A DNA stretch of 64,000 nucleotides from Euphorbia lathyris (Eukaryota > Streptophyta > Magnoliopsida > Malpighiales > Euphorbiaceae), in contig NC_088916.1 of assembly GCF_963576675.1 (NCBI RefSeq), forward strand, positions 2,247,001 through 2,311,000, given 5' to 3'. Under the pieces are notes generated by a model. The model made no database searches, was not told the origin of the DNA, and saw only the letters and a program-made list of their open reading frames with translations. The position numbers and the translations under genes are program-made. Shown here one piece after another: positions 22,719-34,567 of the stretch. Positions within the stretch are counted from its first letter, which is position 1. The number at the start of each line of letters is the position of its first letter.

Positions 22719-23936
22719 ATCTTCACTGAGGAAGAACAAGTCAAGAAGATACTCAGGAGTCTTCCTAAAGACTGGCAAGCAAAGAAGACCACTGTTGAGG
22801 AAGCTCAGGACTTAACCACCTACAAATATGACGAACTCATCGGCTCGCTGTTGACCCATGAGATATCAATGAAAAACTTCGAGGTGAAGGAAAAGTCTGA
22901 GGACAAGAAGCAGAAGTCCCTTGTCATGAAAGCTGACTCCACTGATGGAAACTCAACAGACGATGAAGAGATGGCTATGTTCACCAGAAAAATGAAAAGG
23001 CTATTCAGAAAGAATGACAAATATTCTAAGAAGCCTTACAAAATTTTTGATAAGTATAAAGCTGACTCAAGCGACAACAAATACAAAAAGGATAACTCAA
23101 AGCCTATTACATGCTTTGAATGTCATCAAACTGGCCATATCAAGTCAAGCTGCCCCACGCTGAGGAAAGAAAAGAAGAACAGCAAAAAGGCAATGGTGGA
23201 ACCATGGAGCGACAGTGATGAGTCTTCATCAACAGAAGATGAGGCCACCGAGTCAGCGAAGATATGCTTCATGGCTGATGAACTTGCTGAGCCGTGCGTC
23301 TCTGAGCATGCTGACCCCTCCATTGCATCTGACGATGAGGAGCAATCAAATGAGGTAATATCACTACCCTTGCTCAGAACTGAAATGGTTAATGCCCTGA
23401 GTGATCTCTATACACTTGTCAAAAAGTGTAATAAAAAGGTTAGAGCACTCAGCAGGCGATGTGACGAGGTTGAGGAGGTCAAACTAAGTGACCTTCGATA
23501 TCTTCTTCAGGACAACTCAGATTTGCATAGTAACATTGGAATTATGCAAAAGCTTATCTCTGAGGTCCAATCAGATTCTAAGAAACTGAGGAAGGACGTT
23601 ACATCCATTCAGAACCAACTAAAGGTTCCAAACAAAAGAAATATTCCTCTGAATACTCAGTACCGAAGTACTGGTCAGCAGAGATGGAATCCTCAGCGGA
23701 ATGTCCAGTGTGACTTCTGTGGGAAGAAAGGACACACCATAAAGGTGTGCTGGCATGCTCAGCACTGGGGTGCTGACCAGTCAGTGAGAAATCCTAAACG
23801 GAAAGTTAGCTGTGACTTCTGTGGAAAGAATGGCCATACTGTCCAAGTATGTCGCCATAAAATAAAATATGATGCTTTACCTGTTGAACCTAACAAGCAA
23901 GGACCCAAAAAGAACTGGGTACCTAAAAGTAACTAG
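22719..23936 (+). CDS. gag: A2 gag, C-terminal part
   Basis: After the second GGAAG copy the A2 gag frame resumes (IFTEEEQVKKIL) and runs to TAG at 23934-23936. It holds the end of the capsid region, a Lys/Asp/Ser-rich linker, the zinc knuckle CFECHQTGHIKSSC, a helical segment, and two more knuckles (CDFCGKKGHTIKVC, CDFCGKNGHTVQVC). That is three knuckles, one fewer than in B, C and D. Upstream bases 22671-22718 of the open frame belong to the B LTR and are not gag. Confidence 0.93.
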   Translation: MFTEEEQVKKILRSLPKDWQAKKTTVEEAQDLTTYKYDELIGSLLTHEISMKNFEVKEKSEDKKQKSLVMKADSTDGNSTDDEEMAMFTRKMKRLFRKNDKYSKKPYKIFDKYKADSSDNKYKKDNSKPITCFECHQTGHIKSSCPTLRKEKKNSKKAMVEPWSDSDESSSTEDEATESAKICFMADELAEPCVSEHADPSIASDDEEQSNEVISLPLLRTEMVNALSDLYTLVKKCNKKVRALSRRCDEVEEVKLSDLRYLLQDNSDLHSNIGIMQKLISEVQSDSKKLRKDVTSIQNQLKVPNKRNIPLNTQYRSTGQQRWNPQRNVQCDFCGKKGHTIKVCWHAQHWGADQSVRNPKRKVSCDFCGKNGHTVQVCRHKIKYDALPVEPNKQGPKKNWVPKSN

Positions 23937-23941
23937 TTACA

Positions 23942-25240
23942 ATGCAGGTAAGCCTGAGGTGTGCTGAGAAGTCAAAGATGTGGTATATTGACAGCGCATG
24001 CTCGAGGCACATGACTGGTGATGAAACTCAGTTCATCACGTTTGAGCGTAAACGAGGAGGAAGCGTAAGTTTTGGAGACAACAAAAAGGGTAAGATAGTA
24101 GGGTCAGGAACCATCGGAGGTAATCCTACTATTGAGTCAGTCTCCCTAGTCAGCGGACTCAAATATAACTTACTCAGCGTAGCTCAGCTATGTGACTGGG
24201 AGAAAAGTTATATTTGATGCTACTGGATGTAAAATATACGAGGGAAAAACAAATGAGTTAATTTTAACTGCCCCTCGGATTGATAATGTCTTTATGCTAG
24301 ACTTAGAGAAAAAGTTTTCAAAAACTGTATGCTTAGTTTCAAAGGAAGAAAATTCCTGGCTATGGCACAGGAGACTTGGTCATGTAAGCATGGACCTCCT
24401 GGCCAAATTAGCAAGAAAGCAATTGGTTGAGGGACTGCCTGAACTTAGATTTGAAAAAGATCAATTATGCCACGCTTGCCAAGCTGGAAAACAAACCAAA
24501 CAATCTTTTCATAGCAAAAACATTGTCTCAACTAAGCGTCCGTTAGAATTACTACACTTGGATCTCTTCGGTCCAGTCCAGCCGCTGAGTCTGGGTGGAA
24601 GAAGATTTTCCTTGGTCATTGTAGATGACTTCTCTCGGTACACTTGGGTAATCTTGCTGAGTAGCAAGGATGAGACCTTTGAGACATTTTCAAATTTGGT
24701 TAGAAAACTTGAAAATGATAAAGACCTAAAACTGGCTCACATCCGAAGTGATAATGGTGGAGAATTAAAAAACCAACAGTTTGTTGAATTCTGTGAAGCC
24801 AGCGGCATTGACCATAACTTTTCTGCTCCTAGAACGCCTCAACAAAATGGGGTTGTTGAAAGGAAAAACAGAACTCTAGTTGAAATAGCCAGGACAATGC
24901 TGAGTGAGCATAGGCTTCCAAAGTATTTTTGGGGAGAGGCTGTTAACACAGCGTGCTATATTCTTAATAGGGCTCTTGTTAGAGCTATACTAAAGAAAAC
25001 CCCCTACGAACTTTGGAAAGGACGAAAGCCAACATTGGATACTTTCGTGCCTTTGGCTGTAAATGTTTTATTTTAAATACCAAAGATAGCTTAGCTAAGT
25101 TTGACTCAAAAGCTGATGAAGCTATCTTTTTAGGCTACTCAACAAACAGCAAAGCATACAGAGTTTTCAATAAACGAACTCAAGTTTTAGAAGAATCAGT
25201 ACATGTTGAGTTCGACGAAACTAACCCTGCAGGAAGATAT
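23942..25240 (+). pseudogene. pol: A2 pol, N-terminal part (protease and integrase), broken
   Basis: ATG at 23942 lies five bases after the gag TAG and, unlike in B, C and D, in the -1 frame relative to gag. It encodes the protease site ([10 protein letters not shown]) and then hits a frameshift near 24195. The next frame carries the zinc finger (H-x4-H, CHAC) and the integrase triad ([21 protein letters not shown]) and is shifted again near 25030. The sequence is cut at 25240 by copia C after GATAT, and resumes at 52650. Confidence 0.9.
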
Positions 25241-26679
25241 TGTTGGTCCCTAGTAATTAGTTCCAAGGGGGGGTTAGGAACTAATGTAACTTTTTCGCTT
25301 TTAATTATGCTGACTTAATGTTATTTTAAGAGTTTGATAACTCAGCGTGTTGGTCAGCACGGGCGTTTGATTAGTCAGACAGTTTTAGTTCTATGCTGAC
25401 TAAGACTGCTTGACTTGAGAGTTGGGAATTGACACTTGAAAGGTCAGCTTCCAACTTAGCACTCAGATTTACTCAGTTTCAGTTTTAACAATTTATAAGC
25501 TGAGTAAATACAACAAGCAACACATGCACATATATATATATATATATTGAGAGAGAGAGTTTAGAAGTTACTCAGCACGACTTATCCTGGTTCGGCCTCT
25601 CTGCCTACGTCCAGTCCCCAGTTCTTCCTGGGATTTTCAATCCAATACTGAGCTCTTTCAAGGTAGAGCACAAACCCTTTACAAGGCAGTGAGTATGCAA
25701 GAGTACGTCCTCTATTCGTCTACTCAGCTCCTACTAAGTACTACAACCCAGCACTTAGATTTTTCTACCACTGAATACTTACAACCAAGTACTCAGCTCA
25801 ACATTCTCAATATTCCTATTGATCACACACTTGTTCTTTTTCAACTAAAGAACACTTTAGATGATTACAAACAATCAATCTAGCATTTACACAGAGAATA
25901 GAAAAGTTGGTGTAAGATCTTTTTGTATTTGAGTGCTTTCAGAATTTTCTCTCTTGTATTTTTCTTTTGATACTTAGGCAAATGATCCAAAAACTCTTAT
26001 TGTCCTTTTATAGATAAATTTCTGAAGATTGGATCATTTTGAATTGGTTTAGCCGTTGTGTCCAAAACGTCTCTTTTAGGAGACAGCTTCTGACTGTTCC
26101 GCCATTCCCTTCTTCTGTTTTCTTCAGGCGTCAGGTTTTGTCTTCTTGCATCAGACTTGTCTTTTTGTGCCAGTTGTCTTTTACCAATAATCCACAGACC
26201 CATGATTCTTGGAATTAGTCTTCTGTGTGTTTTCGAGGCTTCAATTATTGGTGCAGAAGATTGGCAGACTTTGTCCTTTAGTAAACGGATCCTTCATGCT
26301 GTCCTGACTGTCACTCAGCTTCATTCGTTATCTTCGAATGTTCAATTTCTACGCTGAGTTCCTTCTTAGTCAGCTCCGTTCTTGTTTATTCAATTCTGAA
26401 GGAGTCTTCTAATTTAGTCAGCTTCATTCTGGCAACTTTGAAAGAAGCTTCTGATGCTGAGTTTTACTTCACTCAGCTTCTATCCTTTCATGCTGAGTTC
26501 TGTTCCACTCAGCTTTTGGCTTATGCTGACTTTTGACCTGTCTTACTTTATATATATATTTTTGCACTCAATATTGAACAAACAGATTAGTACAATTAAA
26601 TCAAAGCATTTAAATTTAATTATCTCTTAATCATGGATGATTTTGTCAAATCAAAATATTGTGGAAAGGTGTTTCAACA
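25241..26679 (-). repeat. C 3' LTR (1439 bp, minus strand)
   Basis: Plus-strand ends are TGTTGGTCCC and TTTCAACA. The TATA box is at 26006-26012 on the minus strand. ATTAGTTCC (25256-25264) and GGAACTAAT (25277-25285) enclose G7. A short (TA)n tract lies near 25530-25548 and differs in length between the LTRs of C and D. Confidence 0.97.
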
Positions 26680-27121
26680 AACTCCCCCATTTTGATGTTG
26701 GCAAAATACATAATTATGGAACTCAGTTATAAGTTATCCCATGATTGATATATTTTTGAAATGACTCCCCCGTAAGGGTTGCACATATTGTCTTAACTTA
26801 ATTCTAAACCTTTCAAGATTTAATTGAATTATCTTTAAGACATTTGTGTATATTGACTTAGTTTAATGTTGGATTTTTCAAGATCTGAACTTTTTGAATT
26901 TAAGTCAGCTTTCAAAAATATTAGAAGTATGTTGTTACTCAGTTTATTACCTAAGTATTTTAGTGTTAATGTATACTGAGTATGTTTTACTTCTTAATTT
27001 GTTTGTTCAATTGTATCGACTATATTGAGAAAATAGTACTTGACATAGATTAAACAAAAACTAAAGCAAACACATATTTGAAAGTTTCTATGCTAAGTTC
27101 TAAACATTTACTAGACTACAT
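26680..27121 (-). promoter_or_regulatory. C 3' untranslated region with polypurine motifs
   Basis: Minus-strand TGGGGGAG at 26682-26689 abuts the LTR; CGGGGGAG recurs at 26765-26772 and, inside ORF3, at 27245-27252. No coding signal is seen in the rest. Confidence 0.8.
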
Positions 27122-27427
27122 CTAGTTCTTCTTCTTTTGAGCTTGGTGGTCAGCTTGGGCTATTCCTTTGCCTTTGTCTTTACTTCCTGAGGCATTACCT
27201 GCAAGCTGAGTTCCTCCTTGTCTCTGAGTTCCCTCTTGGCTGTTCTCCCCCGTTTTGCCATCATCGGGTGTATAAATGAATGTGTCAGTGCGAGCATGAG
27301 AGGAGAGGTGAGTTGAGTAACGCTGGAGCCTCTTAGTACTCTCTCGCAAGCCATCAATTATAGGAATACTGTCATCTTGGACATGGCGAGGAACCCGAAG
27401 AGAACTGCTAATCATGCTGAGCAGGCA
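27122..27427 (-). pseudogene. C third ORF, C-terminal fragment
   Basis: About 100 codons at the end of ORF3: LLSMISSSLRVPRHVQDD, then DDGKTGE and a KKK-rich tail ending at 27122. It is separated from the remainder of the gene (39408-42046) by copia D, inserted after the AGGCA at 27423-27427. The frame rejoins in phase when D and one AGGCA are removed. Confidence 0.9.
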
Positions 27428-28887
27428 TGTTGAAACACCTTTCCACAAGATTTTGATTTGACAAAATCATCCAGGATTAAGAGGCAATTAAATTTAAATG
27501 CTTTGATTTAGTTGTACTAATGTGTTTGTTCAATATTGAGTGCAAAAATATATATATATATAAAGTAAGAAAGGTCAGAAGTCAGCATAAGCCAAAGGCT
27601 GAGTGGAACGAAACTCAGCATGAAAGGATAGAAGCTGAGTAAAGTAGAACTCAGCATCAGAAGCTTCTTTCAAAGTTGCCAAAACGAAGCTGACTAAATT
27701 AGAAGACTCCTTCAGAATTGAATAAACAAGAACGGAGCTGACTAAGAAGGAACTCAGCATAGAAGTTGAACATTCGAAGATAACGAATGAAGCTGAGTGA
27801 CAGTCAGGACAACATGAAAGATCCGTTCACTAAAGGACAAAGTCTGCCAATCTTCTGCACCAATAATTAAAGCCTCGAAAGCACACAGAAGACTAATCCC
27901 AAGAATCATGGGTCTGTGGATTATTGGTAAAAGACAACTGACGCAAAAAGACAAGTCTGATGCAAGAAGACAAAACCTGACGCCTGAAGAAAACAGAGGA
28001 AGGGAATGGCGGAACAGACTGAAGCTGACCAGAATCTGTCCCCCAAAAGAGCCGTTTTGGTGTTAACGGCTAAAACAATTCAAACGATCCAATCTACAGA
28101 TTTCCTTCTATAAAAGGACAATCAAGAACCTTGGATCATTGCTCAAGTATCAAAAGAAAAATACAAGAGAGAAAATCTTGAAAGCACTCAAATACAAAAA
28201 GATCTTACACCAACTTTTCTATTCTCTGTGTAAATGCTAGATTGATTGTTTTGTAATCATCTAAGGTGTTCTTTAGTTGAAAAAGAACAAGTGTGTAATC
28301 AATAGGTATATTGAGAGTGTTGAGCTGAGTACTTGGTTGTAAGTATTCAGTGGTAGAAAATCTAAGTGCTGGGTTGTAGTACTTAGTAGGAGCTAAGTAG
28401 ACGAATAGAGGACGTACTCTTGCATACTCACTGCCTTGTAAAGGGTTTGTGCTCTACCTTGAAAGAGCTCAGTATTGGATTGAAAATCCCAGGAGGAACT
28501 GGGGACTAGACGTAGGCAGAGAGGCCGAACCAAGATAAGTCGTGCTGAGTAACTTCTAAACCTTTTCTCTCAATATATATATATATATATATATGTGCAT
28601 GTGTTGCTTGTAAAATTTACTCAGATTATAAATTGTCAAAACTGAAACTGAGTAAATATTGAGTGCTGAGTTGGAAGCTGACTCTTCAAGTGTCAATTCC
28701 TAACTCTCAAGTCATGCAGTCTTAGTCAGCATAAGTACTAAAACTGTCTGACTAATCATTCACCCGTGCTGACCAACACGCTGAGTTATCAAACTCTTAA
28801 AACAACATTAGGTCAGCATAATTAAAAGCGAAAAAGTTATATTAGTTCCTAACCCCCCCCTTTGGAACTAATTACTAGGGACCAACA
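27428..28887 (+). repeat. D 5' LTR (1460 bp)
   Basis: Begins TGTTGAAACA, ends GGGACCAACA. TATAAAA is at 28109-28115. A conserved block (GACGTAGGC ... GAGGCCGAACC) lies at about 28508-28531. A (TA)n run is at about 28575-28594. ATTAGTTCC (28841-28849) and GGAACTAAT (28864-28872) enclose a C8 run. Confidence 0.97.
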
Positions 28888-28949
28888 AGTGGTATCAGAG
28901 CCTAAGCTCACTACTCAAAGATCTAACAATCTTGAGCTGATCCCGAAAA
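28888..28949 (+). promoter_or_regulatory. D primer-binding site and leader
   Basis: TGGTATCAGAGC at 28890-28901 follows the LTR by two bases and matches the 3' end of initiator tRNA-Met. The gag ATG is at 28950. Confidence 0.95.
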
Positions 28950-30731
28950 ATGGGTGAGAATAGCACTCATTTCCTCCCAGGAAACCAAACAACACAGATA
29001 CTCCCTGAGGGATTATCAATCACTAGACCTCCCCTATTCTTTGGATCTAATTATACATTCTGGAAGAATAGGATGAAGAACTTTATTCAAGCCACAAACA
29101 TGAGTGAATGGCTTGCAATAGTTCAAGGTCCACATGTACCTTATAAAACTGTTGATAATGAGAAAGTTATCAAGAGTGAAACTGAGTGGACAGAGGATGA
29201 CCTCAGAAAATTACAAAATAATGCTTCGGCTATCAATATGCTTCACTATGCTCTAGATGCTGCAGAATACAATAAGATTTCAGGTTGTGAGTCAGCACAG
29301 GAGATCTGGAAAAAGCTGGAAGTAACTTATGAAGGCACCAGCAAGGTCAGAGAATCCAAAGTGAACCAACACATGCGATTGTATGAGCTGTTCGAGATGA
29401 CTGACAATGAGGACATCTCAGCAATGAATGACAGGTTCACCAACATAATAAATGAGCTTAAAAGACTCGGTAAGAATTTCACTGAAGAAGAACAAGTGAA
29501 GAAAATCTTACGAAGTCTTCCCAAAAGCTGGCAAGCCAAGAAGACAGCTGTAGAGGAAGCTCAGGACCTGACCACATACAAATATGATGAGCTGATCGGT
29601 TCCTTGCTGACCCATGAAATCTCCATGAAAAACTTTGAAGCTAAAGAAAAATCTGAGGATAAGAAACAGAAATCACTAGTGATGAAAGCTGACTCCACAG
29701 AAGGTGAGTCAACTGATGATGAGGAAATGGCCATGTTTACTAGAAAAATGAAAAAGTTGTTCAGAAGAAATGAAAGAAATAGTAAGCGGCCATACAAGAG
29801 AGGAGACAGATATAAAGCTGAGTCCAGTGACACCAAATACAAAAAGGACAGCTCCAAGCCTGTCACATGTTATGAATGCCATCAAACTGGGCATATTAAG
29901 TCAAGCTGTCCTAATCTGAAGAAAGATAAGAATGGAAGAAAAAAGGCAATGGTGGCCACATGGAGTGACAGTGATGAGTCAACATCATCTGAAGCTGAGC
30001 AAAATGAAACAGCCAATATATGTTTCATGGCAGATGATGGAGCTGACCAATCTCAATCTGACCTCTCTGGAGATTCTGAGCAGGAGGAAAACAACAATGA
30101 GGTAACATCCTTACTTTTGCTTAGAAACGAAATGGTAAATGCCCTGAGTGACTTATATACACTAACTAAGAAGTGTAACAAAAGGATTAAGGCACTCAGC
30201 AGGCGCTGTGACGAGATTGAGGAGGTCAAGCTGAGTGACCTCCGATATCTCCTCCAGGACAACTCAGATTTACATACGAACATGCAAATCTTACATAAGT
30301 TTGTCACGGAGGTTCAAACCGAGTCAAAGAAACTTAGAAAGGATGTCACAACTTTACAGAACCAAATAAAAGGTTCAACTAAGAATAAACCCCATGCTGA
30401 GTACTCAGGTACTAGTCAGCATAAACAGTTTACTCAATGTAGCTGTTGTGGGAAGAAAGGACACACAAAAGCTGTGTGCTGGCATAACAAACAGACTGTC
30501 CAATGTGACTTCTGTGGTAAGAAAGGTCATACTACCAAGGTATGCTGACATGCTCAGCACAACAATGCTGACCACACTCAATATCACCCTCAAAGGGTAA
30601 CTATGTGTGGCTTTTGTGGTAAAAGTGGCCATACTACAAATGTATGTCGTCACAAGTTAAAATATGACTTTGCACCTGTTTACACTAACAAGAAAGGACC
30701 CAAAAAGAATTGGGTACCTAAAAACGAATAG
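28950..30731 (+). pseudogene. gag: D gag with one nonsense codon
   Basis: The frame from ATG 28950 to TAG 30729-30731 is 594 codons, interrupted once by TGA at 30546-30548 just after the third zinc knuckle, at a codon that is Trp in the sister copies. Knuckles are CYECHQTGHIKSSC, CSCCGKKGHTKAVC, CDFCGKKGHTTKVC and, beyond the stop, CGFCGKSGHTTNVC. The truncated product would lose only the last knuckle and a basic tail, so it may still assemble. Confidence 0.92.
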
Positions 30732-30737
30732 TTTAAA

Positions 30738-33700
30738 ATGCAGGCCAGCTTGACATGAGTGGAGAAATCAAAACTTTGGTATATAGACAGCGTATGTTCA
30801 AGACACATGACATGTGATGAAACTCGGTTCATCACACTAGAGCTTAAACGAGGTGGAAGCGTAAGCTTTGGAGACAACAAGAAGGGTAAGATAGTTGGCT
30901 CAGGAACTATCGGAGGTAACCCTAAAATTGAGTCAGTCTCCCTAGTTAAAGGTCTCAAGTATAATCTTCTAAGCGTAGCTCAGCTTTGCAAGAGTGGAAG
31001 GAAGGTTATATTTGATGATACTAAGTGTCAGATACTCGAGGGAAAAACAAATGATTTGATTTTAACAGCTCCTCGTGTAGAAAATGTTTACATGTTGAGT
31101 TTGGAAAAACAATTTTCAAAAAGTATATGCTTAGTGTCAAAAGAGGACAACTCCTGGCTATGGCATAGGAGACTTGGGCATGTCAGCATGGACCTCCTTG
31201 CCAAACTAGCTAGAAAGCAATTAGTTGAGGGATTACCCAAATTAAAATATGAAAAAGATCAACTTTGTAATGCTTGTCAGCAAGGTAAACAAATTAAAAA
31301 GTCATTTCATAACAAAAAGGTTGTCTCAACCAAAAGACCATTGGAATTACTACATTTGAATCTTTTCGGACCTATCCAGCCACTCAGCATGGGAGGTAAG
31401 GAATTTTCCTTAGTTATTGTAGATGATTTCTCTAGGTATACTTGGGTCATCTTGCTGAGTAGCAAAGATGAGACATTTGAGATGTTTACCACATTAGTCA
31501 AAAGGCTTGAAAATGACAAAGACCTAAGAGTAGCTCACATTAGAAGTGATAACGGTGGAGAATTCAAAAACCAATTGTTTGATGAATTCTGTGAAACTAA
31601 CGGTATTGACCACAATTTCTCTGCCCCTAGAACTCCTCAATAGAATGGAGTTGTTGAAAGGAAGAATAGGACAATAGTAGAAATTGCTAGGACAATGCTG
31701 AGTGAAAATAGGCTTCCAAAGTACTTTTGGGGAGAAACTGTCAATACAGCATGTTATATATTGAATAGGGCATTGGTAAGACCCATATTAAAGAAAACCC
31801 CTTATGAACTTTGGAAAGGACGAAAGCCCAATATTGGATACTTTCGTGTCTTTGGGTGTAAATTCTTTATACTCAACACTAAAGATAATCTGGCAAAGTT
31901 TGATGCCAAAGCTGACGAAGCGATCTTTTTGGGATACTCAACAAACAGTAAAGCATATAGAATTTATAATAAAAGGACTCATGTAGTAGAAGAGTCAGTC
32001 CATATAGATTTCTATGAAACTGACCCTCCAGGAAGAACAACTCAACACACAGAGGAAGAACCCAACTCAGCTCCTGCTGACCAGAATGGACATGCTGTGT
32101 CACCAGTACAAGAACTGACCAAAGGTAAAATCGAAACTGAAATTACCTTTGCTGACCAATCTGTCCCTGCAGAGATTGTAGAAACACCTGTTCCAAACAA
32201 CTCAACATTACCCAAGGAGATAAAGATCCCAAGAGGACACACAGAACATGCCATTCTTGATGCTGCTAACAACAAGTTGATGACCAGAGATCAACTTAGA
32301 AAATACCTTAGCAACGTTGCTTTCGTCTCAATGCTTGAGCCAAAGAATTTTGCTGATGCTGAGCAAGATGAATATTGGATAAATGCCATGCAAGAAGAAC
32401 TTGATCAATTCACCAGAAATGAGGTATGGGATCTAGTACCTAGACCTAGGAATCAAAAGCCCATAGGAACCAAGTGGGTCTTTAGAAATAAACTAGATGA
32501 GCATGGAAATATAATTAGAAACAAAGCTCGACTTGTAGCCCAAGGCTATAGTCAGCAAGAGAGTATAGACTATGGAGAAACATTTGCACCAGTTGCTAGG
32601 CTAGAAGCCATACGTATATTGTGTGCCTATGCTAGTTTTATGAATTTTAAACTATACCAAATGGATGTAAAAAGTGCATTTCTTAATGGCTTTATAAACG
32701 AAGATGTATATGTTAATCAACCTCCTGGGTTTGAAGATTCAAAGTTTCCAAACCACGTTTATAAACTCAAAAAGGCCTTGTACGGCCTAAAGCAAGCTCC
32801 AAGAGCTTGGTATGAGAGGTTGACAAATTTTCTGCTGACCAGGAACTATGTCAGGGGAAAAGCTGACACAACCTTGTTTATTAAGAAAAAGGGTAAACAT
32901 ATCCTACTTGCACAAATATATGTAGATGATATAATATTTGGTGCTACTGACGAATCCTTGTGTAAAGAATTTAGCCAACAGATGCAAACTGAGTTTGAAA
33001 TGTCCATGATGGGTGAACTCAACTTCTTTCTTGGACTTCAAATCAAGCAAGGTAAGAATGGCATCTTTATAAGTCAGTCTAAGTACACCAAGGAAATGTT
33101 AAAGAAATTCAGCATGGTAGATTGCAAACCAATATCAACCCCCATGGATACTGATACTGTCCTATGCAAAGATGAGAAGAGTAAGTCAATTGATAGTAAA
33201 CTCTATCGAGGTATGATAGGTTCCTTACTTTATCTCACAGCTAGTAGACCTGATATACAGTACTCAGTATGTTATTATGCAAGATATCAAGCTGACCCAA
33301 GGGAATCTCACTTAATTGCTGTAAAAAGAATTTTTAGATACTTACAGAGCTCAGTTGATGCAGGTCTATGGTATCCAACTTCAAACGACTTCACACTCAT
33401 CGGATACACTGATGCTGACTATGGACGAGATAAGCTAGAACGAAAAAGTACTTCGGGAGGATGTCATTTCCTCGGAAGCTGTCTAGTATCTTGGTTCAGC
33501 AAGAAGCAATCATCCGTAGCCCTGTCTACAACCGAAGCTGAGTACGTGGCTGCTGGAAGCTGTGTTGCACAAGTCCTATGGATAAAGCAACAGCTTGAGG
33601 ATTATGGAGTTAAAACAAAGACGATAGAGATCAAATGTGACAACAGCTTGAAGCTGTGTTGCACAAGTCCTATGGATAAAGCAACAGCTTGAGGATTATG

Positions 33701-33957
33701 GAGTTAAAACAAAGACGATAGAGATCAAATGTGACAACAAGAGTGCCATTGACTTATCTAAGAATCCAGTCCAATACAGCAGGATGAAGCATGTTAGCAT
33801 AAGACATCACTTCATCAGAGATCACGTACTAAAAGATGAGATCAAACTGACCTATGTGCCAACAAATGAACAGCTTGCAGATATCTTCACTAAGCCCTTG
33901 GCACGAGAACAATTCAATACACTAAGGGAAGCCATCGGTATGTCAAATCCACTCTAA
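30738..33957 (+). pseudogene. pol: D pol, broken
   Basis: ATG-CAG at 30738 follows the gag TAG in the same frame. A TGA at 30756-30758 stops it after six codons. The protease site is DSVCSRHMTC, doubly altered from [10 protein letters not shown]. The integrase region has a TAG near 31641. Reverse transcriptase with YVDD (32919-32930) is well kept. In RNase H a 94-bp tandem duplication (33556-33743) shifts the frame. The original end is TAA at 33955-33957. Confidence 0.92.
33556..33743 (+). repeat. 94-bp tandem duplication in D RNase H
   Basis: Bases 33556-33649 are repeated at 33650-33743 almost perfectly (both start GAAGCTGTGTTGCACAAG). Because 94 is not a multiple of three, the reading frame is lost. 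No other copy in the window has it, so it arose in this element. Confidence 0.93.
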
Positions 33958-34567
33958 ATAAATCTGTATGAAAAATTGAATGTTGAGTGATTGCCATGTT
34001 GAGTGGAAAATTGAATGTTTGTGTAAATGCCATGCTGAGTAAATTAACAATAAGAAACTTCTACTCACCAAAGTTTGAAATGATCACCCTATGCTGAGTT
34101 GACATATACATTGTGTGATTATACGGAGTAGATACAAATATTGAGTAATCACCTTATGCTGAGTAGATGTACATGTTGAGTGATCAACGTATGTTGAGTT
34201 ATTTAGAGATAGAAAAATCATGTTAACAAAAAAAAAACTAGGCACTCAACATCGCGAATGCTTCGAATTCTAGCAAAACCAAAAAGAAACCCACTCGCTT
34301 AAAATAAATACCTACACATGTAACTTCTGGCACCTTGGAAAGACGCACATTAATGGCAAATCCCATGCGCCGAAGATGTTATAAATGACAGAATCTTTGT
34401 CGGTTGAACGTCCCTAAGTAAAACGGCTAGTTAATGAATAGGGGCCGCCGTAAATCTATATAAAAAGTGGAAGGATCCCCACTCTTCACTCTTTACGTTT
34501 GCGATCTCCTGTAATCGAACCTTTCTCTCTCCCTAAACCTCAAAAAAAAAAACCTTCATCTGTAACA
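33958..34567 (+). promoter_or_regulatory. D pol-ORF3 spacer with putative internal promoter
   Basis: The first 240 bases have many TGCTGAGT-like or TGTTGAGT-like words. The conserved block (ATGCGCCGAAGATGTTATAA and after) spans about 34364-34413. A TATA box, TATATAAAAA at 34457-34466, lies about 110 nt before the ORF3 ATG at 34568. The frame is open upstream of that ATG to 34499, but sister copies support the start at 34568. Confidence 0.6.

Noticed and set aside
25013..25318. A frame that seems to give pol a new C-terminus
   Set aside because: Its last codons after 25240 belong to the LTR of copia C; it is an insertion artefact.
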